Shown piece by piece: positions 41,809 through 50,959 of a DNA stretch of 64,000 nt (the stretch's first letter is position 1; the number at the start of each line of letters is the position of its first letter). Below the pieces are notes generated by a model. It was not told the DNA's origin, ran no database searches, and worked only from the letters and a program-made list of their open reading frames with translations. Both the position numbers and the translations under genes were made by a program. Source of the stretch: Vibrio sp. J1-1 (GTDB taxonomy: Bacteria; Pseudomonadota; Gammaproteobacteria; Enterobacterales; Vibrionaceae); the NCBI RefSeq assembly GCF_021728395.1, contig NZ_JAKKCM010000006.1:248001-312000 (forward strand), in the 5' to 3' direction.

Positions 41809-42831
41809 ATGACGATACGAAACCTTAAAGACGGCAGTAAAAAACCTTGGCTTTGTGAGTGCTACCCGCAAGGCCGCGCTGGTAAACGCGTCCGTAAACG
41901 CTTCGCGACCAAAGGAGAAGCGACCGCTTTTGAACTTCATCTAATGAAAGAGGTGGATGACAAGCCGTGGCTGGGTTCTAAACCTGATCACCGTCGATTA
42001 TCTGATTTAGTCGAACTATGGTTTAAGCTGCATGGTAAGAATCTCAAGTCTGGCGAACATACACGCCTACGCCTAGAAAGCATGGTTTTAGACTTGGGCA
42101 ACCCTATCGCTTCACATCTTAATTCCAAGCAACTCGCGACTTACCGTTCTAGCCGTTCTAACAAAGGTCGTGGCCAACAACACAAAGAACTTTCCATTGC
42201 TTCGAATAATGTGGACTTTGGGTTACTCAAAGCGTTGTTCAATAAGTTGATTAAGCTTGGAGAGTGGAAACTGCCTAATCCGGTTGATGGTATTGAGGCA
42301 ATCAAAAAGCCGGAATCTGAACTGGCGTTCCTGACCGAACAGGAAATTCGACACTTATTTGAAGTTGCTGAACAAAGCCCTATTGGTGATGAGCTAACGA
42401 AGATATATAAGGTTTGCCTGGCGACTGGTGCGCGTATCAGGGAAGCGATTTATCTGAAGGGTTCTAACCTGACGAAATACCGCATTACCTACAACAATAC
42501 CAAAGGCAAACGAAATAGAACGGTACCGATTTCTGAAGAGTTGTATAACCAAATCTATAGGCCAACCAATGATCGCCTTTTCACTTGCGGTTACGGCGTG
42601 GCGTACAAATGGCTGACTAAAGCCCTTCCCCACTTGCCAGAAGGTCAAGCGACTCACGTCTTACGTCATACGTTCGCGAGCCACTTCATGTCTAATGGCG
42701 GCAACATTCTTGTATTGAAGGAAATCCTCGGACATCAGCATATCGATCACACAATGATTTACGCGCACTTTTCACCAAACCATTTGAGTGATGCAGTGAG
42801 GTTTAATCCGCTTACGGCTCTCAGTATCTAG
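41809..42831 (+). CDS. int: Tyrosine integrase
   Basis: A 340-aa P2/HP1-type site-specific recombinase. There is an N-terminal arm-binding part (M-T-I-R-N-L-K-D-G-S, then K-R-V-R-K-R-F-A-T-K), a core-binding domain (about 50-160), and a catalytic domain with Arg in T-G-A-R-I-R-E-A, H-V-L-R-H-T-F-A-S-H, G-H-Q-H-I-D-H-T-M-I-Y-A-H carrying the Tyr nucleophile. A LexA box overlaps its promoter. It is the outermost right gene; arm-type repeats follow its stop. Confidence 0.95.
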   Translation: MTIRNLKDGSKKPWLCECYPQGRAGKRVRKRFATKGEATAFELHLMKEVDDKPWLGSKPDHRRLSDLVELWFKLHGKNLKSGEHTRLRLESMVLDLGNPIASHLNSKQLATYRSSRSNKGRGQQHKELSIASNNVDFGLLKALFNKLIKLGEWKLPNPVDGIEAIKKPESELAFLTEQEIRHLFEVAEQSPIGDELTKIYKVCLATGARIREAIYLKGSNLTKYRITYNNTKGKRNRTVPISEELYNQIYRPTNDRLFTCGYGVAYKWLTKALPHLPEGQATHVLRHTFASHFMSNGGNILVLKEILGHQHIDHTMIYAHFSPNHLSDAVRFNPLTALSI

Positions 42832-42839
42832 CCGAAAAA

Positions 42840-42857
42840 ATGGCGACAAAGTGGCGG
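42840..42857. other. Right-end integrase arm-site candidates
   Basis: (A)TGGCGA at 42840 and GTGGCGG at 42851 repeat with the same 11-bp period as the pair at the left end (8298, 8309). They begin 8 bp after the integrase stop. The att core should lie just outside, between here and the grxD terminator, but no shared core was found. Confidence 0.45.
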
Positions 42858-43007
42858 CAGAGGTCAGTTTTTGTCGGTATTTATAGGTTATCACCAGATT
42901 TATGTGATTGAATAAGTCTTTATATAACAAGGAATAGCAAGGGTTGGAGGGGTTTCTAAGGATTATGAGACATAATAAAGCTTTATGTTCATTACACTAC
43001 CCTAAAA

Positions 43008-43033
43008 AATAAAAAAGGAGCCAGTGCGGCTCC
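43008..43033 (-). terminator. Intrinsic terminator of grxD
   Basis: Read leftward, GGAGCC-GCACT-GGCTCC is followed by a T-rich tract. It lies 35 bp after the grxD stop. Confidence 0.85.
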
Positions 43034-43068
43034 CTCGTATTCTATCGCTAAATGTGAGTATTTACGAA

Positions 43069-43404
43069 TTACTCAGCTTCACCTTCAGCGCGTGCTGCAG
43101 CTTCTTTAATTAGCGGCTGAAGTTCACCTTTCTGGTACATTTCCAGAATGATGTCACAACCACCAATTAGCTCACCCTCAATCCATAGTTGTGGGAAAGT
43201 TGGCCATTGTGCGTATTTTGGTAGCTCAGCGCGGATGTCTGGGTTTTGTAGAATGTCTACGTAAGCGAACTTCTCACCACATGCCATAAGAGCTTGTGAC
43301 GCTTGAGAAGAGAAACCACAGCTTGGCAGTTTAGGTGATCCTTTCATGTACAGCAGGATAGAGTTTTCAGAAATCTGCTGTTTGATTTTGTCGATAGTTT
43401 CCAT
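43069..43404 (-). CDS. grxD: Monothiol glutaredoxin 4
   Basis: A 111-aa protein of the CGFS glutaredoxin class (P-S-C-G-F-S), which carries [2Fe-2S] clusters with BolA. K-G-S-P, W-P-T-F-P-Q-L-W and G-G-C-D-I are the glutathione-binding positions. The start at 43404 (M-E-T-I-D-K-I) is chosen over the Met five codons upstream because GAGGAA precedes it. In the uninfected chromosome the DsbA-family gene would be the next gene downstream on the same strand. Confidence 0.96.
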   Translation of the reverse strand: METIDKIKQQISENSILLYMKGSPKLPSCGFSSQASQALMACGEKFAYVDILQNPDIRAELPKYAQWPTFPQLWIEGELIGGCDIILEMYQKGELQPLIKEAAARAEGEAE

Positions 43405-43688
43405 CGCTTCCTCATTCATAGGTATTAACTTTGTTTATCTGTCACATTCTACTCAATAACAGCAGAATAAAAACCATATAATTATTATGGTTTAAACTAA
43501 GCTTGTTTAATGAGCTAAGATTCATCGCGTCGTCACAGCTAACATCTTAAAATATTTTCATATCGGGGTTTTAATAAAGTAAAAACTTGCTAAAATACCT
43601 AGCAAGTCAGTCGTACCGACTCAGAACGAATAAAAAACACTGGAAGCAATCGAAAGGTTACCCTTTCATATCAATGGAGAATCGAGTA

Positions 43689-44273
43689 ATGGCATTTGAA
43701 CTACCAGCTCTTCCTTACGCGAAAGACGCACTAGAACCACACATCTCAGCAGAGACTCTAGATTACCACCACGGTAAGCACCACAACACTTACGTAGTTA
43801 AGCTAAACGGTCTTATCCCTGGTACTGAGTTCGAAGGCAAAACACTAGAAGAGATCATCAAGACTTCTACTGGTGGCGTATTCAACAACGCTGCTCAAAT
43901 CTGGAACCACACGTTCTACTGGCACTGTCTAGCTCCAAACGCGGGCGGCGAGCCAACTGGCGCAGTTGCTGATGCAATCAACGCAGCATTCGGTTCTTTC
44001 GAAGAATTCAAAGCGAAGTTCACTGATGCAGCAATCAACAACTTCGGTTCTTCATGGACTTGGCTAGTTAAGAAGGCTGACGGTTCTCTAGACATCGTTA
44101 ACACTTCTAACGCAGGTACTCCTCTAACAGAAGAAGGTGTAACTCCACTTCTAACTGTTGACCTATGGGAACACGCTTACTACATCGATTACCGCAACGT
44201 ACGTCCTGATTACATGAACGGCTTCTGGGCTCTTGTAAACTGGGATTTCGTAGCAGAGAACCTAGCGAAGTAA
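43689..44273 (+). CDS. sodB: Iron superoxide dismutase
   Basis: A 194-aa enzyme that dismutates superoxide in the cytosol. The Fe ligands are visible in order: His27 (Y-H-H-G-K-H), His74 (I-W-N-H-T-F-Y), Asp157 (T-V-D-L-W-E-H-A-Y) and His161. [12 protein letters not shown] fits the Fe rather than Mn form. The start at 43689 has TGGAGA upstream. Codon use is strongly biased, as for a highly expressed gene. The long leader upstream suits small-RNA (RyhB-type) control. Confidence 0.97.
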   Translation: MAFELPALPYAKDALEPHISAETLDYHHGKHHNTYVVKLNGLIPGTEFEGKTLEEIIKTSTGGVFNNAAQIWNHTFYWHCLAPNAGGEPTGAVADAINAAFGSFEEFKAKFTDAAINNFGSSWTWLVKKADGSLDIVNTSNAGTPLTEEGVTPLLTVDLWEHAYYIDYRNVRPDYMNGFWALVNWDFVAENLAK

Positions 44274-44309
44274 TTGACTTCCCCCTAGTTCAATTTAGTC
44301 TTATGCAAA

Positions 44310-44335
44310 AGCTCGCTAATACAGCGGGCTTTTTT
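44310..44335 (+). terminator. Intrinsic terminator after sodB
   Basis: AGCTCGCT-AATAC-AGCGGGCT (one G-T pair) is followed by five T. Confidence 0.85.
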
Positions 44336-44429
44336 ATTGCCGCTCCCAAAGTCATACTCACTTAATATCTTCTATTTTCTAAAGTTCTTCCGTGATACGC
44401 CGCTATAAAAGCATCTGACGAGGAACACC

Positions 44430-44933
44430 ATGCAAATTCATACTTTAGACAAAGCAGCAATTATCAACGAACTACAGTTCGGTAACGGTATTAGTCATGC
44501 CGTTCATGAAGGTCGCCGTTCTGATTTTGCTCTAATTTTGTCTATGTTCTCTAACGATGTTCGTGACGTCGTTCCTGTTGAAGAAGTTAAAGAAGTAAAG
44601 ACAAGTGATGAGATCCTACGTCAGCAATTTTTTCTATCTCAACCACAAATTTTGCGATCAGACAGCAGCAGTTATGAACTCGCGGCAGAACAAGCTAAAC
44701 AGTTTCACGATTCTGGATTGCCGTCCGCGAAGCTTAGCCATTACCTAAAACCAGATGCTTTAACCTATCTACCGGAAGACACTTTTAACCTTCCCGAAGA
44801 GGTCTACCATAATCTATCAGGGCATGAACGACGTCGTTTAGGAAAAAGAAATCAGGCACTTATTTCTGATGCAGGGTTGTATCATCAGCTTGTCGCCGCT
44901 CAGCGCCAATACCAGATCCAAGCCCAGGCTTAG
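44430..44933 (+). CDS. VC2046/SO_2500 family protein
   Basis: A 167-aa soluble protein, recognised from its sequence and its place after sodB in Vibrio (VC2045-VC2046 order in V. cholerae). The C-terminus Y-H-N-L-S-G-H-E-R-R-R-L-G-K-R-N-Q-A-L is basic and conserved. No function is known to me. GAGGAA precedes the ATG. Confidence 0.85.
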   Translation: MQIHTLDKAAIINELQFGNGISHAVHEGRRSDFALILSMFSNDVRDVVPVEEVKEVKTSDEILRQQFFLSQPQILRSDSSSYELAAEQAKQFHDSGLPSAKLSHYLKPDALTYLPEDTFNLPEEVYHNLSGHERRRLGKRNQALISDAGLYHQLVAAQRQYQIQAQA

Positions 44934-45115
44934 TGTTCAACTTTTCACCTGGTGATTACAGTTGTAACACATACGAAATGTGACGACTTACTAATTCCCA
45001 TACAATAGTCTTCCCTCAAAAGCGTTAGTTTGAAGCCTTTCACACTGAGCCGTTTGAATTTAATCCATGCTGTTAGCACAAACCACTGGTTTATACGGAG
45101 CAGTGAAGGTGTTTT

Positions 45116-45799
45116 ATGGATATCAAAGAATCAATTATACTCGTCACATCAGCAGGTTCAGTCATTGGCAGAACATGCTCTAGCCACTTTGCCCACCTCG
45201 GTGCCACATTGATTCTATGTGATCAAAACGCTGACACGCTTAAGGCAAGTTACGAGGAAATTAGCGCGTTTACCAATAAGGTTTTCGCTATGCATGTATG
45301 CAGTGATGACACGACTTCTATCAATTTATTGTTTGACCAAATTGAGTCTGAACTTGGTGCTACACCAGATGTGGTAGTCAATTGCTGGACCAGCTCCCCA
45401 ATGCCAAGCTTAATGGCACCAGAACCAATGAGTACATACATCGATCATTTGTCTTCTGCTGCTCGTTTTCTTTATACCTATGGACAGGTTGCCGCAGATC
45501 GTTTCCGCAACAGGAACAAGAAAGGGGTGATTGTTAACGTAATTTCGCATGATAACCATGAAGATCTGACCGGCGTAGAAAGCTTGGCAGCGTTGGTATC
45601 CGGATTCACTCATAGCTGGGCAAAAGAGCTGACTCCATTCAATATCCGAGTCGGTGGTGTAATCCCATCGATCACTCATACCAAAGAAGATTTAGACGAA
45701 ATACATTGGGCGGAAATACAAGACGAGCTCGTGCGCAATACCGAGTACATTGTCGCGAATGATTATTTCAGCGGAAGAGTCGTATCTACCGAAGTCTAA
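45116..45799 (+). CDS. SDR-fold protein lacking catalytic Tyr and Lys
   Basis: A 227-aa short-chain dehydrogenase-like protein; AAGGTG precedes the ATG. The nucleotide loop is altered (T-S-A-G-S-V-I-G for T-G-x-x-x-G-I-G). V-I-V-N-V-I-S supplies the strand before the active site, but where SDRs have Y-x-x-x-K the sequence reads E-S-L-A-A-L-V-S, so Tyr and Lys are both gone. The N-V-G/N-N-A-G motif is N-C-W-T. It keeps the R-V-G-G-V-I-P end. It may bind a nucleotide without catalysis. It lies alone between two terminators. Confidence 0.8.
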   Translation: MDIKESIILVTSAGSVIGRTCSSHFAHLGATLILCDQNADTLKASYEEISAFTNKVFAMHVCSDDTTSINLLFDQIESELGATPDVVVNCWTSSPMPSLMAPEPMSTYIDHLSSAARFLYTYGQVAADRFRNRNKKGVIVNVISHDNHEDLTGVESLAALVSGFTHSWAKELTPFNIRVGGVIPSITHTKEDLDEIHWAEIQDELVRNTEYIVANDYFSGRVVSTEV

Positions 45800-45866
45800 A
45801 AAGTGAACTCTGTTTGATTCGTTCTCAATATGGGAATACACATCAATACTGAACAAAGATGATAAA

Positions 45867-45896
45867 AAAAGCCCCAGTCAAATGACTGGGGCTTTT
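45867..45896. terminator. Bidirectional intrinsic terminator
   Basis: AAAAGCCCCAGTCA-AA-TGACTGGGGCTTTT is a perfect hairpin between the SDR-like gene and adhE, which converge. Confidence 0.95.
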
Positions 45897-45953
45897 AACT
45901 TTTCCCGATTAAGGTTTCGTGCTAGCGAAAACCTTGTTCAAAACAACGCTTAC

Positions 45954-48656
45954 TTACGCGTCAGCTTTTTCTTTTTTAGCTTTAGCCGCAGGTTTAGCTG
46001 CTTCTTGGTCTGCTTTCTTCTTGATTACAGTAGTACCTTCGAAAGTTTCACCTTCAACGAAAGCTTTACCGTAGTAAGAAGCAGTCAGAACTTCTTTCAA
46101 CTCACTGATTAGTGGGTAACGTGGGTTCGCACCTGTACATTGGTCATCGAACGCTTCAACCGCTAGCTCATCCAGTTTCGCGAAGAAGTCTGCTTCAGCA
46201 ACACCAGCTGCTTGGATAGACATTGGGATGTCTAGGTTAGCTTTTAGCTCATCCATCCATGCTAGTAGACGTTCAATCTTCTGAGCAGTACGGTCACCAG
46301 CTTGGCTTAGGCCTAGGTGGTCAGCAACTTCAGCGTAACGACGACGTGCTTGTGGACGGTCGTATTGAGAGAACGCAGTTTGTTTAGTTGGGTTATCGTT
46401 CGCGTTGTAACGTACAACGTTAGAGATAAGCAGTGCGTTCGCCAAGCCGTGTGGAACGTGGAACTCAGCACCCAGTTTGTGCGCCATTGAGTGACAAACA
46501 CCTAGGAATGCGTTCGCAAACGCTACACCAGCGATAGTTGCTGCGTTGTGTACTTTCTCACGAGCGATTGGGTCGTTTGCACCGTTCGCGTAGCTTGATG
46601 GTAGGTACTCTTTAAGCATCTTAAGCGCTTGTAGAGCCTGACCGTCAGAGTATTCGTTCGCAAGAACAGATACGTAAGCTTCTAGAGCGTGAGTTACTGC
46701 ATCGTAACCACCGAATGCTGTTAGAGACTTAGGCATGTTCATAACTAGGTTAGCATCAACGATAGCCATGTTAGGCGTTAGCTCGTAGTCAGCTAGTGGG
46801 TATTTAGCACCAGTCTTGTCGTCAGTTACAACTGCGAATGGTGTAACTTCTGAACCCGTACCTGAAGTAGTAGTGATACATACAAGCTCAGCTTTTTGAC
46901 CCATTTTAGGGAACTTGTAGATACGTTTACGGATATCCATAAAGCGCATTGCTAGTTCTTCAAAGTGAGTTTCTGGGTGCTCGTACATTACCCACATGAT
47001 TTTCGCAGCATCCATTGGTGAACCACCACCTAGCGCTAGAATCACATCTGGTTGGTAGCTAGCCATTTGCGCCGCACCTTTCTCAACAACAGACAGTGTT
47101 GGGTCAGCTTCAACGTCGAAGAACGTTTGAACTTCCATGCCTTGTGCTTTTAGTAGTTTCACTACGTCGTCTGCATAACCGTTGTTGAATAGGAAACGGT
47201 CAGTTACAAGGAATGCGCGCTTCTTACCTTCTAGGTCGCCAAGAGCGATTGGAAGGCTACCACGACGGAAGTAGATTGACTTAGGTAGTTTATGCCACAA
47301 CATGTTTTCAGCTCGCTTCGCAACAGTTTTCTTGTTGATTAGGTGTTTAGGACCTACGTTCTCAGAGATAGAGTTACCACCCCATGAACCACAACCTAGC
47401 GTTAGAGAAGGAGCAACGTTGAAGTTGTACAAGTCACCGATACCACCGTGAGTAGTCGGGATGTTGATTAGGATACGAGCCGTCTTCATCTTGTCACCGA
47501 AGTAACGGATACGGTCTGCGTTAACGTCTTGGTTAGTGTATAGACCAGAAGTGTGGCCGATACCGCCGATTTCAACCATAGTTACCGCTTGAGCAACCGC
47601 GTCTTCGAAGTTGTCAGCACGGAATAGACCTAGCGTTGGAGACAGTTTCTCGTGAGCGAATGCGTCGTCGTAAGAGACTTTACCCAGACCTTCACCAACA
47701 AGTACTTTAGTGTCTGCAGGAACTTTAACGCCTGCCATTTCAGCGATTGCAGCCGCTGGTTGACCAACGATTTTCGCGTTTAGTGCACCATCGATAAGAA
47801 GAACTTTGCGAACTTTTTCAGCTTCCGCTTTGTTTAGTACGTACGCTTTGTGAGTCGCGAAACGCTCTTTCACTTCGTCGTAAACTTCGTCAACTACGAT
47901 AGCTGCCTGCTCAGAAGCACACACCACGCCGTTATCGAATGTTTTAGACATAAGGATAGAAGCCACTGCACGTTTGATGTCAGCTGTTTCGTCGATTACT
48001 ACAGGAACGTTACCTGCACCTACACCGATTGCTGGCTTACCAGAAGAGTAAGCTGCTTTAACCATACCTGGACCACCAGTTGCAAGGATAAGTGCGATGT
48101 CATCGTGCTTCATCAAAGCGTTTGAAAGCTCAACAGAAGGCTGGTCGATCCAACCGATGATGTCTTTTGGTGCGCCTGCTGCTACCGCTGCATCTAGAAC
48201 AAGTTTAGCTGCGTCGTTAGTTGAGTTTTTCGCACGTGGGTGTGGTGAGAAGATGATACCGTTACGAGTCTTCAGAGAGATAAGAGATTTGAAGATCGCT
48301 GTAGAAGTTGGGTTAGTTGTTGGTACGATACCGCAGATGATACCTACTGGTTCAGCGATAGTCATAGTACCTAGGTTGTCATCCTCTTCTAGGATGCCAC
48401 AGGTTTGTTCGTCTTTGTATTTATTGTAGATAAATTCAGATGCAAAGTGGTTCTTGATTACTTTATCTTCAACAATACCCATACCAGATTCTTCAACCGC
48501 TTGCTGCGCTAGAGGAATACGAGCTTGGTTAGCTGCAAGAGAAGCAGCACGGAAGATTTTATCTACTTGCTCTTGAGAGTAAGTAGCGAACTCTTCTTGC
48601 GCTTTCTTAACGCGGGCAACCATTGCATCTAGTTCAGCCATATTAGTTACAGGCAT
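45954..48656 (-). CDS. adhE: Bifunctional aldehyde/alcohol dehydrogenase AdhE
   Basis: A 900-aa fermentative enzyme converting acetyl-CoA to ethanol. Residues 1-440 are the aldehyde dehydrogenase (P-T-T-N-P-T-S-T, catalytic Cys in G-V-V-C-A-S-E-Q), and residues 450-870 the iron-dependent alcohol dehydrogenase (A-L-G-G-G-S-P-M-D-A-A-K, C-H-S-M-A-H-K-L-G, H-G-L-A-N-A). The K/A-rich tail is unique to vibrios. Such enzymes form spirosomes. Codon use indicates high expression. It has a 700-bp upstream region of its own. Confidence 0.98.
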   Translation of the reverse strand: MPVTNMAELDAMVARVKKAQEEFATYSQEQVDKIFRAASLAANQARIPLAQQAVEESGMGIVEDKVIKNHFASEFIYNKYKDEQTCGILEEDDNLGTMTIAEPVGIICGIVPTTNPTSTAIFKSLISLKTRNGIIFSPHPRAKNSTNDAAKLVLDAAVAAGAPKDIIGWIDQPSVELSNALMKHDDIALILATGGPGMVKAAYSSGKPAIGVGAGNVPVVIDETADIKRAVASILMSKTFDNGVVCASEQAAIVVDEVYDEVKERFATHKAYVLNKAEAEKVRKVLLIDGALNAKIVGQPAAAIAEMAGVKVPADTKVLVGEGLGKVSYDDAFAHEKLSPTLGLFRADNFEDAVAQAVTMVEIGGIGHTSGLYTNQDVNADRIRYFGDKMKTARILINIPTTHGGIGDLYNFNVAPSLTLGCGSWGGNSISENVGPKHLINKKTVAKRAENMLWHKLPKSIYFRRGSLPIALGDLEGKKRAFLVTDRFLFNNGYADDVVKLLKAQGMEVQTFFDVEADPTLSVVEKGAAQMASYQPDVILALGGGSPMDAAKIMWVMYEHPETHFEELAMRFMDIRKRIYKFPKMGQKAELVCITTTSGTGSEVTPFAVVTDDKTGAKYPLADYELTPNMAIVDANLVMNMPKSLTAFGGYDAVTHALEAYVSVLANEYSDGQALQALKMLKEYLPSSYANGANDPIAREKVHNAATIAGVAFANAFLGVCHSMAHKLGAEFHVPHGLANALLISNVVRYNANDNPTKQTAFSQYDRPQARRRYAEVADHLGLSQAGDRTAQKIERLLAWMDELKANLDIPMSIQAAGVAEADFFAKLDELAVEAFDDQCTGANPRYPLISELKEVLTASYYGKAFVEGETFEGTTVIKKKADQEAAKPAAKAKKEKADA

Positions 48657-49355
48657 AGGGATTCTCCTAAAATTAACAAATATTAAAAACTTTTTAGTAA
48701 GGCTATTGTTTATCTCTTTTCCTGCTTGTCAGCCACCTAACAAACAAACGACTTAGTAAATTGCTTTCATGGCTGAGTATAATGTTTCACAGTATGAAAA
48801 AAATTGACTTGGATCAGTTCTCACCCTCGAAATACCACCAAAGTGGTGCACACACCCAACGAGACAACATAAACAACTGATAAATAACCACTTTTAAATA
48901 AATTTTCATGGAACAAAAAAGCAGCAAACAGACAAAAAATTTAAATAAACAACACCAACCTGTAAAAAAGTTTCATTTTTAGACAAACAAATTACATGTA
49001 AGCCCAATTCCATGTGCTACTAATAGTATATCTAATAACTTCATAGCCCTGCAATCGCGCTTTATTATTGTCAAATGTGTGCGAATGTTAACGTTTATGT
49101 AAAACACAACTGTTAAACAATAGCACCCCACGCAACATTTGATTTGCAGATTAGATACAGTTTTTTAAAAAATTAGTTTTTCTCACAAATGGTATGGTAA
49201 ATACGTTAGTTTTTTTCATTTCTACTCGATGGTGTTTTCAATTACATTTAGCGCCCAATGTCATATCGCCTGAGTTGAACATCTTTCATTTCAAACGATT
49301 TGACTACCCTACTCTCTCCTTTTTTCACTTATGTGAATTTTTATGAGAATGCACT
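48657..49355. promoter_or_regulatory. 700-bp divergent region between adhE and a marC-type gene
   Basis: AT-rich (about 65% by eye), with no open frame of note. It must hold the adhE promoter and probably a long adhE leader, plus the promoter of the rightward gene. No perfect FNR dyad (TTGAT-N4-ATCAA) or CRP dyad was found. Poly-T/A tracts occur around 48905-48975 and 49160-49215. Confidence 0.5.
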
Positions 49356-49994
49356 ATGCACACTTTCGAACTCGCTATTTTCTTACAGTTTTTTTTAGGT
49401 CTGGTTGCTGCCGTTAACCCTGTTGGCATCATGCCGGTATTCGTATCTCTTACCGGTCATATGACACCTGAAGAAAAGAGTAAAACAGCCACAACCGCAA
49501 ACATCGCCGTTGCAATAATCCTTTGTACCTCGCTCCTCGCAGGCCAACTTCTACTGGACATGTTCAGCATCTCTCTGGATTCATTTAGAGTTGCAGGCGG
49601 TTTACTGCTGTTGAGCATCGCATTCTCGATGATGAGCGGTAAATTGGGTGAGGATAAACAAAATAAACAAGAGAAGTCGGAATACGTGAGTCGTGAACAG
49701 ATCGGGGTTGTTCCTCTGGCTATGCCTCTAATGGCGGGACCCGGCGCGATCAGCTCAACCATCGTTTATGGAGCTCGCTACCCAACTATGCTAGATACTG
49801 TAGGCATTAGTATTACGATTGGTGTGTTTTGTTTCTGCTCGTGGTTACTGTTTCGCTCAGCTCCGTTGATTGTTCGATTCTTAGGGCAGACAGGCATCAA
49901 CGTGATCACCCGTATTATGGGGTTGATCCTTGGTGCACTTGGTATTGAGTTCATCGCTAATGGACTACGTAATCTATTTCCCGGATTAGCCTGA
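49356..49994 (+). CDS. MarC/YchE-family integral membrane protein
   Basis: A 212-aa protein with six hydrophobic segments and the family motifs N-P-V-G-I-M-P-V-F and M-P-L-M-A-G-P-G-A-I-S. The MarC family has no established transport substrate. It lies next to adhE divergently, as ychE does in E. coli. Confidence 0.9.
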   Translation: MHTFELAIFLQFFLGLVAAVNPVGIMPVFVSLTGHMTPEEKSKTATTANIAVAIILCTSLLAGQLLLDMFSISLDSFRVAGGLLLLSIAFSMMSGKLGEDKQNKQEKSEYVSREQIGVVPLAMPLMAGPGAISSTIVYGARYPTMLDTVGISITIGVFCFCSWLLFRSAPLIVRFLGQTGINVITRIMGLILGALGIEFIANGLRNLFPGLA

Positions 49995-50029
49995 CTTTCC
50001 ATAAGCTTGTATGATAGAGCGATTCAACC

Positions 50030-50899
50030 ATGGATCGCTTTATCATGAAGACTCACTCTCTGAAAAATACGCTTTACGTTACTATTTTTGGTACGCATAC
50101 CAAAGCTGGCCGTACTTTTGATATCGCATTAATTATCGCGATCTTAAGCTCTCTAGCCGTACTAGTCCTCGACTCAATTCCTGCCGTGCAGGCGGTATGG
50201 GCAAAGGAGCTAAAGTTCCTGGAGTACACTTTTACTGGCCTCTTTACCATTGAGTACCTTCTTCGCTTGTATTGCTCACCTAAACCTAGCGCTTATGCAA
50301 AAAGCTTCTACGGTGTGGTCGATTTACTGGCGATTCTGCCAACCTACTTAGTGCTGTTCTTTCCGTCAGCATCATTTATGGGCGTAATAAGAGCGCTTCG
50401 TGTGTTGCGTATATTCCGAATCTTAAAGTTAGTTCGTTATCTGCAAGACTCTAATGTTCTTCTTCGCTCGTTGCTCATGGCTCGCAGGAAAATATTCATA
50501 TTTTTCAGTGCGGTTGCTATTCTCGTAACCATATTTGGGTCACTGATTTTTATCGTTGAAGGGCCTGATAACGGGTTTACTAGTATTCCGAAAAGTATTT
50601 ACTGGGCCATTGTGACCATTACCACGGTTGGATATGGCGACTTGATCCCACAGACTAACTTAGGTAAAGCACTTGCTTCTATCACGATGTTGCTGGGCTA
50701 TTCGATACTAGCGGTACCGACAGGGATTTTTACCGCAGAGCTGCATCAAGAAATGCAATCACACAAGCAATTAGTCAAGTGTCCTAACTGTTCTAAAGCG
50801 GGCCATGATCCAGATGCAATCTACTGCAAGCACTGTGGAAGTGAATTAGCTGACCCAGACAATCGGGTTGTATCGGTAGAAAAAAATAAACGCTCATAA
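50030..50899 (+). CDS. Voltage-gated potassium channel with C-terminal zinc ribbon
   Basis: A 289-aa six-helix ion channel. The S4-like helix reads R-A-L-R-V-L-R-I-F-R-I-L-K-L-V-R-Y (Arg every third residue), the filter is T-V-G-Y-G-D, and the C-terminus C-P-N-C-x9-C-K-H-C is a zinc ribbon. The start at 50030 is uncertain; the Met five codons later is possible. It follows the MarC-type gene by 35 bp. Confidence 0.9.
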   Translation: MDRFIMKTHSLKNTLYVTIFGTHTKAGRTFDIALIIAILSSLAVLVLDSIPAVQAVWAKELKFLEYTFTGLFTIEYLLRLYCSPKPSAYAKSFYGVVDLLAILPTYLVLFFPSASFMGVIRALRVLRIFRILKLVRYLQDSNVLLRSLLMARRKIFIFFSAVAILVTIFGSLIFIVEGPDNGFTSIPKSIYWAIVTITTVGYGDLIPQTNLGKALASITMLLGYSILAVPTGIFTAELHQEMQSHKQLVKCPNCSKAGHDPDAIYCKHCGSELADPDNRVVSVEKNKRS

Positions 50900-50911
50900 T
50901 GAGCGTTTATT
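50885..50911 (+). terminator. Hairpin terminator overlapping the channel gene's stop
   Basis: AATAAACGCTCA-TAA-TGAGCGTTTATT is a perfect hairpin that includes the stop codon. Only a short T-tract follows, so it is moderate in strength. Confidence 0.6.
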
Positions 50912-50959
50912 GGCGGTGAGTTGGGTTGCAATACGTAATCTTAATAAAAGCGCACCGCA

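Larger units (their letters stand above)
8250..42860. mobile_element. P2-related (HP1/K139-type) prophage, apparently complete
   Basis: About 34.6 kb contains a full set of head, tail, lysis, replication, immunity and integration genes, with no structural gene visibly broken. The gene order (late genes leftward from O, P-Q rightward, replication leftward, repressor and integrase at the right end) is that of the HP1/K139 group. The boundaries are approximate: the left end lies just before the GTG of the DsbA-family gene, and the right end lies between the integrase stop and the grxD terminator. No identical att core could be found by eye. A matching pair of 11-bp-spaced GTGGCGA-type repeats marks each end. 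Confidence 0.93.

Noticed and set aside
42832-43010. att core shared with 8246-8298
   Set aside because: The best AT-rich match was about 14 of 19 with no identical run of nine or more; att cores should be identical, so none is claimed.
48657-49355. FNR or CRP site controlling adhE
   Set aside because: Only half-sites such as AAATGTGTGCG were seen, with no proper dyad.
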